DNA of 64,000 nucleotides from Heloderma charlesbogerti (lineage: Eukaryota > Chordata > Lepidosauria > Squamata > Helodermatidae). Where the stretch lies: NCBI GenBank assembly GCA_026122225.1, contig JANEZZ010001957.1, positions 124,001 through 188,000 on the forward strand. Reading direction: 5' to 3'. Below the pieces are notes generated by a model. The model saw only the letters and a list, made by a program, of their open reading frames with translations, did no database searches and was not told where the DNA came from. Position 1 is the stretch's first letter. Every line of letters begins with the position of its first letter. Shown here in pieces: positions 25,003-35,692 of this stretch. The position numbers were made by a program, and so were the translations under genes.

Positions 25003-27040
25003 GTAAAATGATGCACATTGAGGCAAAAATTCCTAACTTCACATGTACCCTGCTGGGGTCAGAGCTGGGGATGACTGCCCAGGGGGATGTCTCTGTGGTA
25101 GATTTCCTGTGAGCTGGCTCTGTTTCAAGGTCGTTCGGGGCACATGACATTGTGGTCATCCTGCAGCCACCCTGGAACTTTTTGTGGAAAAACTGGATTT
25201 CCTGAGACTACTTTAAGTCCGATTGTTTTCCTTAAGTTGGGTTCTCCAGAGTATACACCCGCATTTACCTCAGGTATGCTAGTCATGCCTAGGGGTGTGC
25301 TTTCACCATGACCCTGGTCAAGGGTGTTTCTTGTCCCTGTATTTCCCAGCACAAACCAATTAGTGTCTACTCAGAAGTAACTCCCATTGTGGTCAATGAG
25401 GCTTGTCCCCTGAATGCACACTTCAGAATTCACAGAGATCCTCCTCAATTGAAATAACACATCTTAAAGCACTAATTCCCCAAAGGCTATAAAGCACTAT
25501 CTCGAAGCTGCAATTCTCTGTTGTTCAGTTTATTGCTATTTGGAAGTAACTAACTTGCACCTTCGATCATGCGCAGCATCAGGTTAGAAAGGGGGCTGTT
25601 TTCCTGTCCCTGTGTTTCCTGTCCTTGTCTTTCCCACCACAAACATATGCGTGTCTTCTCAGAAGTAACTCCCATTGTGTTCAACGAGGCTTGTCTTTGA
25701 TATTTACTTCCTTTCTTTTGGGAAGTGATTACTTTGCAGCTTCACTCTTTTGCAGCATTGGGAGCTTCAGGGGAAAGGAGAAAGGGGATTAGCAAAGGGG
25801 CTGGCTGGAGCCAGGGTGCTTCAAGTATTCACAGGGTTAAGTCTCCTAAAGGCTCTGAAGCACTTTACCAGCTGTAAGGGAGTAGTTAATGTGGAACTTC
25901 ACTCTATCACAGCATCCCGAGGTTTACCGGAGGGAGAAGGATCTACAGCTGTGTTTCTGTAATGTTTCCTGCTGTAAGGAAGTAATTAATGGGGGGGAGG
26001 AGAAGGCAAGTGCTTTCGTTGAGACACAGGAGGAAACGGCCCAGGATTTTATAGGAGAAAGCTCAGTGGTTGAGGGGCCCCTGTCAGTCAGATGAGGTTC
26101 ACTCCAAACCCCCACACCCAACCTGGAAATGTTCTGTGAAGCGACTTATGCTGGTGCAGTGCACTCACTTGTGGAGCCCTGCATGGACCAAAGTGCACCA
26201 AAGCTGATTCCTAGGAAAACCTGAATAATCCTCCATTTGCTTCTCTTTCTGTTGTTGTAGTGAAACCCCACAGGAAAGGGAGCTGGGGTTGTGTTGGATG
26301 CTTGATGAAAAAGTTGGCCCAGGGTGGTATGGCTGTGTGAAAAAGGCAAATTCCATGTTGGGGATTATTAGGAAAGGAATCCAAACCAAAACTGCCTATG
26401 TCATAATGTCCTTATATAAATCTGGTGCAACCACACTTGGAATACTGGGTACAGTTCTAGTCACAGCACTGCAAAAAAGATATTGTCAAGTTGGAGAAGG
26501 TGCAAAGAAAGGGCAACAAAGATGATCAAAGGGATGGGGGAAGTCTCCTGTGAGGAAAGGTTACAGTGTCTGGGACTGTTTAGCTTAGAAACAAATACGA
26601 ATAAGGTGGCAGAGAGTGGGGGGGGGCATGACAGATGTGTATAAAATCATGCATTGTGTGGAGAAGGTGGACAGGGAGACATTTTTCTCCCTCTCTCATA
26701 ATACTAGAACCATGATTAGCTGATTGGTGAGAGATTCAGGATGGAAGGACTTCTTCACACAGTGCATAGTTAAACTATGGAATTCACTGCCACAGGATGT
26801 AGTGATGGTCACCAACTTGGACAAATTTAAAAAGGGGGTTAGATAAATTCAGAGAGAATGATAGAAACATATTCCTCTCAATACCAGTTTCTGGAGAACA
26901 CAAGAGGGGACGAGGTGCTATAGCACTCCTGTCCTGCTTGTAGGCATTTGGGCATCTGGTTGGCTACTGTGGGAAAAGAACACTGTACTTGACAGGCCTT
27001 TGGTCAGATCCAGCAGGCTCTTCTTTTGTTCTTATGTCTT
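25003..27040 (+). mobile_element. CR1-group LINE 3' part, split by unknown element
   Basis: 25003-25083 matches the RT-C-terminal segment 'tgatgcacattg ... atgactgcccagg'. The element resumes at 26271 with 'aggaaagggagctggggttg', continues through 'ggcaaattccatgttgggga', and ends near 27040 with 'cagcaggctcttcttttgtt'. A minus-strand member of the same lineage is at 56997-58253. The reading frame is broken throughout; coded remnants include KANSMLGIIRKG (near 26345). This lineage differs from the CR1 copies at 12 and 32 kb by its 'ttcttatg' type end. Confidence 0.82.
25084..26270 (+). mobile_element. Unclassified 1.19-kb interspersed element, copy A
   Basis: The CR1 sequence is interrupted exactly between '...gcccagg' (to 25083) and 'acaggaaag...' (from 26270), which defines this insertion. 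An inverted copy at 49518-50704 aligns end to end. Starts are ggggatgtctctgtgg-like and ends are gttgttgtagtgaaacccc, so the termini may form a short GGGG/CCCC inverted repeat. The apparent target duplication is 4-5 bp (cagg or ccagg). There is no long ORF. It could be a solo LTR or a non-autonomous DNA transposon. Confidence 0.72.
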
Positions 27041-27685
27041 TAATTCTAACCAACTACATATTTGTGATTATAAATGAAAAAGTGGGGGTGGGGGAGGATT
27101 GTAAAGCATTTTGTCCATAGAACAGTATATAGTAATCATTAGTAGAAAATGATAGATAATAAGTAGCCCAAGAAATATATAGAACATACTTCTGCGTGTG
27201 TGTGTTTTAAAGAAACATGGCTGAACATGCGACAAGCAGTAGTATAGTGGCAAATTCAGAAGTACAGGGTCCCTTTGTGACAGCCACAGCCTCGCCCCCT
27301 CACAGCCACGCCCGCTTCTAAGATTATACAACCTTGTAAGATATACAGCCTTCAACTGGGATCCAAAAACAGTGCAGCTGAGAGTAAGGCAGTGGTATTT
27401 CAAGTGGATGTCTGAGAGAAAAAATGCAGGGGTGTTAAAACCTTTTTCACCCACTGACTCTCTCTCTCACTCACTCAAACACAAACATTTTAGGTTTTCA
27501 GAATATGATCCTCTATGGAAGCTTCACCCTCTCAACTCAGCCCTCATGGACAGATCTCATTTAAACAGCCCCCTTGCACACTCCTTCAGCGCCCCAACAT
27601 TACCCATTAACTTTCCCTAAGCTCCTTCATTATATCTCCTCCCTCCCCCTCCAACAGAAATGTCCACACACCCAGCTGGATTGAA

Positions 27686-27731
<46 letters not shown>

Positions 27732-28418
27732 TTTTGGTTGTGGGAATACTATAAGAGCACAAGTGTTGGGGATTATCTTTGAGTTCTCTTTCAATGTTAA
27801 AATTCTGAGTCTGCCACCTTTCCATAAGTCACTATGACTTGCTCCTAGTGGGAGCCAGTTCACACACACATCGACATCACTTGATGACTTGCAACACACA
27901 GGCCTGGTCTACACATGCAGCAGTTCTGAGGTGGCAAGATTGACTATATCACTTCAGATTAGAGGTGAGGGAGGAAATAACTTTGGGGTTTTAAAAACAC
28001 ACACCCTGCAAATACAAAACTAGCAAAGCAGGAAGCAGACTGGGATAAAAGTTTTCTATCAGACACATTATGTGTGCATGTGTCTGTGATTATTATTTAT
28101 TGGGAAGGGTGTGGGGTTTTTTAAAATGTGGAAGCACTCAAATGAACCCTCCTCCACCTGCAGTCCACAGTGGTATGGTCCATTACCACCTCAGGCTTTC
28201 ATCATGTCATACTGTTGCATCTGTAGCCAGGTCTGAACATACGAACCCAACCCATTGGAAGACATTGTGCTTGTGATACTGTGTGGTGCTTGATCTGTGA
28301 TGGCTCTTTTTGCATGTGCATGGCAACATGATGCTCAGTGACCAATTGCTAACCATGTCTATGAGAACGAGTTTTGAGACAGCTGTTCTAAGGTACTTCC
28401 TCTCAGGAGATGCTGCCA
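27041..28418. other. Intergenic with (AC)21 microsatellite
   Basis: No gene is supported. The microsatellite at 27688-27729 is the only clear structure. Confidence 0.4.
27688..27729 (+). repeat. (AC)21 microsatellite
   Basis: A pure dinucleotide run of 42 bp. The cysteine-valine-rich frames across it on the minus strand are artefacts. Confidence 0.97.
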
Positions 28419-28426
28419 TTTGCTTC

Positions 28427-28950
28427 TAGGGATGTTGGAGAATTCCGCCGTGGACTCAAATGTGGCCGGATTCTTTGGAATCCGGCCTCTGGAATCCATG
28501 GTGGAAGGGATCACTTACCTCTGCTCCAGGAGGATTGCAGGCAGAACAGCACACCGGCTCCGTACCACTGGTGATACAGTAATGGCGGCCGCCATTATCA
28601 TTTTGCTGGGAGCAATACAGCCACAAATGGCGTATTGGACGCTACTTGCGGCCGTAAAACGTTGACTCTAACCTAACTGCAGCCGTAAATGGCTGCAATT
28701 AGGTTAAATTCAGGGCTTTACGGCCGCAAGTGGTGTCCAATATGCCATTTGCGGCTGTGTGTCTCCCAGCGATATGGTAATGGCGGGTGCCATTACCGTA
28801 TCGCCAGCGGTACAGAGCCGGTGTGCGGCTCCGCGGAATCCTGCCAGAGCGAAGCCACTCCAGAGGATTCCAGGGGGAAGGAACAGATCGCATCCCCCCC
28901 CCAGGCGAAAAAGACAACGGAACAGACAGTAAGTAATCCGTCTATCCCTG
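28427..28950 (-). mobile_element. hAT-like hairpin MITE, copy E3 (subtype A)
   Basis: A 524-bp element with perfect 8-bp target duplications tttgcttc at 28419-28426 and 28951-28958. Its left end tagggatgttggagaattc is the complement of the right ends of E1, E2 and E4, so it lies in the opposite orientation. The core hairpin around 'gcagccgtaaatggctgc' (about 28678) matches that of E1, with bounding 'gccgcaagtgg' and 'ccatttgcgg'. Confidence 0.87.
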
Positions 28951-28958
28951 TTTGCTTC

Positions 28959-31595
28959 TGCAAGAGCTTCTCATGCTACAGAAAGTTGTCTCCCGTTGGG
29001 TTGTGTACTATATTCATGTTTCCTTCTCTAATAGTGAAGTTGTATTTTGTTTTGTGCTTCTGTGATCTGTAGTTTAGTGTTCTCAACTCATGTGCACAAA
29101 TACTATTACCTACCATCTTCATATCACTTATCTGCTGTAGACTTGCCTATAAACCTCATGCCCCATTAAACCAGTATGACTCTCTGAGGTGGCAGAGCAC
29201 TTTCTGTTTTCCTACTGTTGTACAGCCCGAATTGCTACTCTCCTGGAAGCTGCAGCGGGAATCTGCAGACTATCTCTGCAGAGCTTGCCTGCAGACTCTC
29301 CGACCCAGGGAGCAATTGCCCAAACAGCTTTGATTAACCCTTATTTGACAGCAGTTGAGGAAAAATAACCTTGGCTAGAGGAGTTTTTAGTACTGATAAT
29401 TTAGCTTGACATCCTGTGTGCCATTGACAGACCTGGGGAGGGCTACATGCAGCTGGAACCAGTGAAGTGACTCACTTCTATCATACATAATCTGCTCTTT
29501 TAATTCAGCTATTGTCTTCTAGATGTCTGCATCTAGAATACCTAAGCTGCAGGCCAAATTCCTGGGCTGAATTCCTCCTCTTCCCTTATCAAGCAGCATG
29601 GGAGAATCTCTTGGTGGCAGGCAATCCATTCTTCTCTTCTCACTTCACAAGCTGCTGGTCCCTCCCTCAAAGCACAGGGCTTTAGTGCTCCAGGCTAACC
29701 AGTGCAGGGTTGTTGTTTTTTTTTGCCTCTGAGAGATTCTAGCTTGCCTAAGGCCACCAAATAAGTTTATGGCAGAGGTGAGATTCAGGGCTCCATCACA
29801 CAGGTGGAGAATTCCACATCAGTGCCGGTTCTTTCCCTATCCAGTATCATTGCAGGACTGGGTCATGCTCTATAGATGGCTGTCCCCATCACGTTATTTT
29901 TCGTTTCTTTCCTTCTCACGGGGGTGGTGATGCCACTCAGAGGCATCGCCTCCTTTTCGCAAAAAAACCTTACATGCGCTTGACGTGTAGTGACAGCTCC
30001 TCCCTGGTTCCTGCCCCTTTCCCTCCCCTTGCACGATATTGGTGGATGGGGACTGACACGCAGACAGTCCCCCCGCTGATCTCCCTGCCCCCCCACCTCC
30101 CTGTTCAGTGTTTTTGACAACCTCTGCCATTTATGCAGCTGTTTACTCACTGGGAATGCACAGCAGGGGGGCATCCTGGCAGGTTGGAAGGCCGGCACGC
30201 TGCCCTTCTGCCTTGTTCAGAACGCTGCAGGCCGAAAATGGCAAGGACCCAAAGTAGTGCAGGCAAGAATCTCTCCCCACAGCCCGTCGTTGCCACCTTT
30301 GCCATCATGACTGCACCCCCAACAACCACCCACAGCCACCAACACACAGTTATTCATTTGCACTAGGGGAGAAATACACAAGGAGGTCATGGTGCTCCAT
30401 TTGTGCATATTTGGAAAAATACCACATTTTTTCCATTTGAGGAAAACACGGATAGGTGGGTTGAAATGGTGGGATAATGACTGGCCGATGACGATGTCAT
30501 GTAATGGACCTGCACAATTCAGTGAGTGGCCAATCATGAATGTGCAATAAACTGGAGGTGTAGAGATGCCCTCAGGCTCTCTTCACACCTTGTTTTTTTA
30601 GCAGGATCATTCTTTAATCACTGGTTTCACAGGAGCTTTAGATGCTGCTTCTGCTATCTCACAACTCCCTCGCACCTTCCCGTGTTATCCGAGAACGGGG
30701 AAAATCCAGCATTTTCTGTGCTTGCACCTGAAATCGCCATTCCGCCCCCCCTGTGTATTTTCCCTTTAGTGCTTTGTCCCACTTTGTGTGGGCGTGTGCT
30801 GGGGGTGTTGCTGGGCAGTGTTGAATAACATTGTCATGACAACAAATTGGTGGGAGGGTGGGGCTTTCTGCCTCCCATTCCAGTGGTTAACCATCCCAAA
30901 TGCTTCTCGAGATCCCTCTGAACACAGCAGTGCCTACTTCTGAGTAAACCCAGTGGCTGTAAGGCTTTCCCTTCCTGGGAGTAAGTGCCATTGAAATCTG
31001 TGTGGCTTGCTTCTGAGTAGGCATGCATAGGAGTGCACTGTAAGTCTTCTTAGAGTAGCAGTCTTAAGGTCTCCCATCCCCTTCAATACATTTACTTTGA
31101 ACCTCCCCCTCCCATTGACTTCACTGACAGCTTCTTCTCCCTTTTGCTCACCAGATTAATAGGCTTTTTTCCTCCCAGGGTGGGTGGAGGAGTCTTCAGC
31201 AATGCAGAAGAAAGGCTTGACAGTTAGGATTTCAGTCAGTATTAAAAGTTCCTTTTCTCCTCCCCTGAATAAATTCGTCATGCAGAGCTTGGAATTGTCA
31301 TTTTTAATGGTTTCTTTTGTGTATGTGTGGAGTTGTTTTAGATAAGGCAGCAATGCTAGGTAGTTTTCCATAGTACTCCCTCCCACATGGCCAACCACTA
31401 TCTCTTTGCCTAGCCCACCCTGCAGGGTCATTGGGAAGTCAGAATAAGGGGGAAGAGCAACGACAGCATGGCAGGGGGGAGCAAGCTGGGTCTAATGAAG
31501 GTGTCCCCCATAAAGCAGTCATCAAGGGGGCACTGCTAGAGATGGCTTCGTGCATGGACTGTATACAAATCCATTTGTGGATTTCTTACTTCTGT
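28959..31595. other. Intergenic, partly repeat-like
   Basis: 29728-29800 resembles a minus-strand SINE middle ('cttgcctaaggccaccaaat'). 30920-31050 carries the 'cttctgagtaggcatgcata' motif seen in other dispersed repeats. The 29870-30840 stretch has a composition typical of a decayed DNA transposon, but I cannot assign it. No gene is supported. Confidence 0.4.
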
Positions 31596-31655
31596 AGTTG
31601 GGAACCCAACAATTCCAACAAGAATAGTTGGGAACCCAACAATTCCAACAAGAAG
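31596..31655 (+). repeat. 30-bp tandem duplication at CR1 5' end
   Basis: Two units of agttgggaacccaacaattc plus caacaagaa(t/g), differing only at the last base. It sits exactly where recognisable CR1 sequence begins, so it may have formed during integration. Confidence 0.9.
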
Positions 31656-31683
31656 AAAAGGTGGAAGACAACAGAAGAAGCCA

Positions 31684-32829
31684 ATGTGGCTTCACAAAAA
31701 GCTTAGGGATGACCTGAAAACAAAAAAGGACACATATAGGAAGTGGAAAGAAGGCCAAGTAACAAAGGAAGAGTACAGGCAGGTAGCACAGAATTGCAGG
31801 GATGGTGTCAGAAAGGCTAAAGCTGAGAACGAGCTGAGGTTAGTGAGGAATGCTAAAAACAACAAAAAGGCTTTCTTCAGCTACGTGCATAGTAAAAGGC
31901 AGAGGAAAGAAATGGTGGTTCAGCTATTAAATAAGGATGGCAAAACGATAACAGATGACAAAGAAAAGGCAGAGGTGCTCAATTCCTACTTTGGCTCAGT
32001 CTTCTCCCAAAAGCGGGTCTATGAGCACCCTGGCAAAGGTGAAGTACAAGCTGAAGGAACAGGATTGCAGCCTGAGATGGATAGGCATATGGTCAAGGAA
32101 CACCTAATTACTTTGAATGAGTTCAAATCTCCAGGGCCAGATGAACTGCATCCTAGAGTAATAAAGGAACTGGCAGAAGAACTCTCAGAAACCCTGTCTA
32201 TTCTCTTTGAGAAATCATGGAGGACGGGGGAAGTGCCAGATGACTGGAGGAGGGCTAATGTTGTCCCTATCTTCAAAAAGGGTAAAAAGGAGGAACCTGG
32301 GAACTACAGACCAGGCAGTCTGACATCAATCCCTGGGAAAATTCTGGAGCAGATGATAAAGCAATCCATCTGGAAGCACCTTGAAAACAATGCAGTGATT
32401 ACTCAAAGCCAACATGGATTTGTCAAAAACAAGTCCTGCCAGACAAATCTGATCTCATTTTTTGATCAAGTAACCTCCTTTGTAGACCGTGGGAATGCTG
32501 TAGACATATACCTCGACTTCAGCAAAGCTTTTCACAAAGTGCCCCGTGATATCCTGATGAGCAACCTAGCTCAAAGTGGGCTAGATGAAACAACGATCCG
32601 GTGGATCCACAGTTGGCTACAGAATCGGACTCAAAGAGTGCTTATCAGTGGGACCTTCTCAAACTGGGGAGAGGTAACGAGTGGGGTACCGCAGGGCTCA
32701 GTCCTGGGCCCAGTGCTCTTCAACATTTTTATTAATGACTTGGAGGAGGAGGTGCAGGGAATGCTGATCAAATTTGTGGATGACACCAAATTGGGTGGGA
32801 TAGCTAATACTTTGGAAGACAGAAACTAA
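31684..32829 (+). pseudogene. CR1 reverse transcriptase fragment, 381 codons open
   Basis: This is the longest surviving piece of the CR1 pol ORF. It shows [65 protein letters not shown], and [20 protein letters not shown]. The active-site motif reads [10 protein letters not shown] instead of [10 protein letters not shown]. It ends at TAA 32827-32829; the homologous frame continues after the stop (ERWAENNRMTFNR), then suffers a 1-nt deletion near 32890. It cannot encode a working polymerase. Confidence 0.88.
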
Positions 32830-34198
32830 ATTCAAAGTGATCTGGATAGACTGGAGCGCTGGGCAGAAAACAACAGAATGACATTTAATAGGATAAATGC
32901 CAAGTTCTGCGGCGAGGAAAAAGAAACCAAATGCACAGTTACAAGATGGGGGATACATGGCTCAACCACACTACAAGCGAGAAGGATCTTGGAATTGTTG
33001 TCGATCACAAGCTGAATATGAGCCAACAATGTGATGTGGCTGCAAAAAAGGCAAATGCTCTTTTGGGCTGCATTAATAGAAGCATAGCTTCCAAATCCCG
33101 GGAAGTACTAGTTCCCCTCTACTCAGCACTGGTTAGGCCTCATCTGGAGTAGTGTGTCCAGTTCTGGGCACCACACTTTAAGAAGGATGCAGACAAACTG
33201 GAGAGGATTCAGAGGAGGGCAACAAAGTAGGGATGTACGAAAGTCACTTTCCTTTTCGCAGATTCTGTTCATGGTGTGTGGGGGGAGACGTTCCGTCCCT
33301 CCCCCCGGAATCCTCAACGGGGGGGCGGGAAGGCGATCCGGTCCTCCCCCCCGGAATCCTCGACGGCCGGCTGTGCTCCATGGTGGCTCTGCGGAGCAGC
33401 CGGCCAGGCCGTCCGCAGCTGGATTTCCGGCCGCGGAGGGCTCAGGGTAAAAAAAAACGTATACGCAAATGGTGGCGGCTTTGGCCGCCGCCATTTGTGT
33501 TCCTTATTTTTCGCTGTCTTAGTCTACGTCAATATTTACGTAGACTAAGACGAAGAAAAGAAAGGGGAACGCAAATAGTGTAGTGGGTGCTATTTGTGTC
33601 CCCCTTTCTTTTCTTCGACTTAGTCTATGTAAATACTGACATAGACTAAGACGGCGAAAAATAAGGAACACAAATGGCGATGGCCGTAGCTGCCGCCATT
33701 TGCGTAAGCATTTTTTTTAAAAACCCAGACGTGATAGGCTACGTAAGTCTTTAAGTAGCCTATCACATCTATGGGGGGGGGGGGAGAAAAAGACCAGACT
33801 GCAAATGGAGGTGGCAGCGGCGGCCAGTCAGAAGACCAGCCGCCGCCGCTGGATTTCCACAATGGATTTCGGGGGGCCGAATGCACTGGCATTCAGTCTC
33901 ACCAAGATCCGTCGCGGAATTCTCTGACATCCCTACAACAAAGATGATCAGGGGACTAGAAACAAAGCCCTATGAAGAGAGACTGAAAGAACTGGGCATG
34001 TTTAGCCTTGAGAAGAGAAGACTGAGGGGAGAGATGATAGCGCTCTTCAAGTACTTGAAAGGTTGTCACAGAGAAGAAGGCCAGGATCTCTTCTTGATCA
34101 TCCCAGAGTGCAGGACACGGAATAATGGGCTCAAGTTACAGGAAGCCAGATTCCAGCTGAACATCAGGAAAAACTTCCTGACTGTAAGAGCAATATGA
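32830..34198 (+). pseudogene. CR1 pol C-terminal remnant, split by MITE E4
   Basis: The left part reads MGDTWLNHTTSEKDLGIVVD ... SALVRPHLE, ending at a TAG where the sister copy has Tyr. After the MITE the frame resumes as TKMIRGLETKPYEERLKELG ... NIRKNFLTVRAI and stops at TGA 34196-34198. That TGA replaces the arginine before QWNQLPGEV. Confidence 0.85.
33228..33935 (+). mobile_element. hAT-like hairpin MITE, copy E4 (subtype B)
   Basis: A 708-bp insertion in CR1 with perfect 8-bp target duplications caacaaag at 33220-33227 and 33936-33943. The empty site is confirmed by the CR1 sister copy near 13003-13010. It starts tagggatgtacgaaagtc and ends gaattctctgacatcccta. The core has at least three hairpins: 'cttagtctacgtcaatattt' / 'acgtagactaag' (33515-33550), 'cttagtctatgtaaatactg' / 'acatagactaag' (33617-33650), and 'gtgataggctacgtaag' / 'aagtagcctatcac' (33731-33766). 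Boundaries between them repeat 'gcaaat' or 'atttgtgt'. Confidence 0.93.
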
Positions 34199-35298
34199 CA
34201 ATGGAACCAATTACCTGGGGAGGTGGTGGGCTCTCCCACACTGGAGGATTCAAGACGAGGCTTGACAGCCATCTGTCAGGGATGCTCTGCCTTGGATTCC
34301 TGCATTGAGCAGGGGGTTGGACTCGATGGCCTTGTAGGCCCCTTCCAACCCTACTATTCTATGATTCTATGAACCCAGAAATCAGTATTCCCTTCAAACG
34401 CAGTAGTGCAAGCATTTAATTCTGAATTTAATTCCATTGCACACTGACATATTTAGCAGAGAAGGGCTAGCAGCGCAAGCAACTTAGGGGTGAAGACTCT
34501 TTCTCCCTCGTCACAAATTTGGAGGAAACCAGTTCCCATAGCCTACTATCCAGATCACTAGAAGGGCTTCCAACTTCCCTCCTCTGTGGAGGAGTGGAGG
34601 GATGGGCAGAGCCATCAATCATGTTACAGGAACCAATGATCAGGGGAGGGGAGGGGGCATGGGGCCAGCAGCCCCTTCTGTCCTGATTGTTCCCTGCAGC
34701 TCTGTGTAGCCATGAAAAACTGTAGAGCTGAGAGACATGCTATGAGAGATGCCTGTATACAGAGCCAGTGTAAATCCCAGCAAGGATCTGGAATCAAAAG
34801 GACCAGTTTGTAGTGGGATAAAGAGAAGAGAGCCTCAAAGTGGAGGCTTGTTCCTGGCTTGCAGCTCATTCTTTCAATCTTTTAGCCACTACGTTATAAC
34901 AGGTGGTGGTAGTGATGAGCCCAGGGAGTCAGGTTCAGCCTTGGAAAGAACCTGTGGTTTTCAATTCAGTAGTGGGACTCTGCTCCAGTACTTGTGAAGT
35001 AGTAATTAAGGGAACAGTGCACTGGGCATATGCAGAATAGAGTTTAATTTCAGCTAAGTGTCGTGACAGTTTAAACTTGGAACCTGTTTTCATTGCCTGG
35101 GATATGTCTGCACTGTCTAGTTGTGCTCAACTAGAATGAAATCAAAGTTTTTTTTATGAAGAAGGTGGGTAGTGTAAGGGGAAATGAACAAGTTGCACAG
35201 TGAATAAGATCAAAATGCATTTTCTATGCATGTTGGATGAGAGGCATGAGTAATGTCCAGCATTGTAATCCTGAAGGGGCCACGGCATCACGTCAGGG

Positions 35299-35431
35299 GT
35301 AGTATGCAATACTGGACCTACTTAGAGTAGTCCCACTGAAATGGATGGGGCTTAAGTTAGTCATGACTAACTTAAGACTCACTCATTCCAATGGGTCTAT
35401 TCTAAGTAGGCCTAACATTGAATGCTACCAT
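35299..35431. repeat. Near-perfect palindromic repeat
   Basis: The inner part 35317-35410 reads almost the same on both strands: it starts cctacttagagtag, ends ctattctaagtagg, and centres on taagttagtcatgactaact. The symmetry extends outward to 'gtatgcaata' and 'cattgaatgc'. This fits a non-autonomous foldback element; the family is not known to me. Confidence 0.78.
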
Positions 35432-35622
35432 GTGAGTGCAAAGCAAAATAAACAAAGACCGTAGTTCACTTGCTGTTAAGAAAGCTCTGCAAAACGTGGA
35501 AAGCCGCTGGGTCTCCAGATGTGGATCAATGGATCTTAGATCTCACAGCTCATGAATGAAAAAAAGGGAAGGAAGATGAATGTCAAAGTATCAGGCTGAA
35601 TTTGTACAGAACTCTGCATGAC

Positions 35623-35692
35623 TAAGGAATAGAATCATAGAATTGTAGGGTTGGAAGGGGCCTACAAGGCCATCGAGTCCGACCCCCTGCTC
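35623..35692 (-). mobile_element. CR1 3'-end fragment
   Basis: 'atagaatcatagaattgtag' followed by 'ccttccaac' complement and 'catcgagtccgaccccctgc' is the reverse complement of the CR1 tail seen at 13380-13440. Only about 70 bp remain, typical of extreme 5' truncation. Confidence 0.88.

Larger units (their letters stand above)
31596..34372 (+). mobile_element. 5'-truncated CR1 LINE containing a MITE
   Basis: The copy begins upstream of the reverse transcriptase and runs to the CR1 end 'ctattctatgattctatga'. It is interrupted at 33228-33935 by hairpin MITE E4. Outside that insertion it aligns closely with 12223-13440. The endonuclease region is absent (5' truncation). No target duplication is obvious. 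Confidence 0.92.

Noticed and set aside
15400..34000. CRISPR-like array of repeated hairpins
   Set aside because: The repeats are transposon-internal inverted repeats with 8-bp target duplications in a vertebrate genome; there is no regular repeat-spacer layout.
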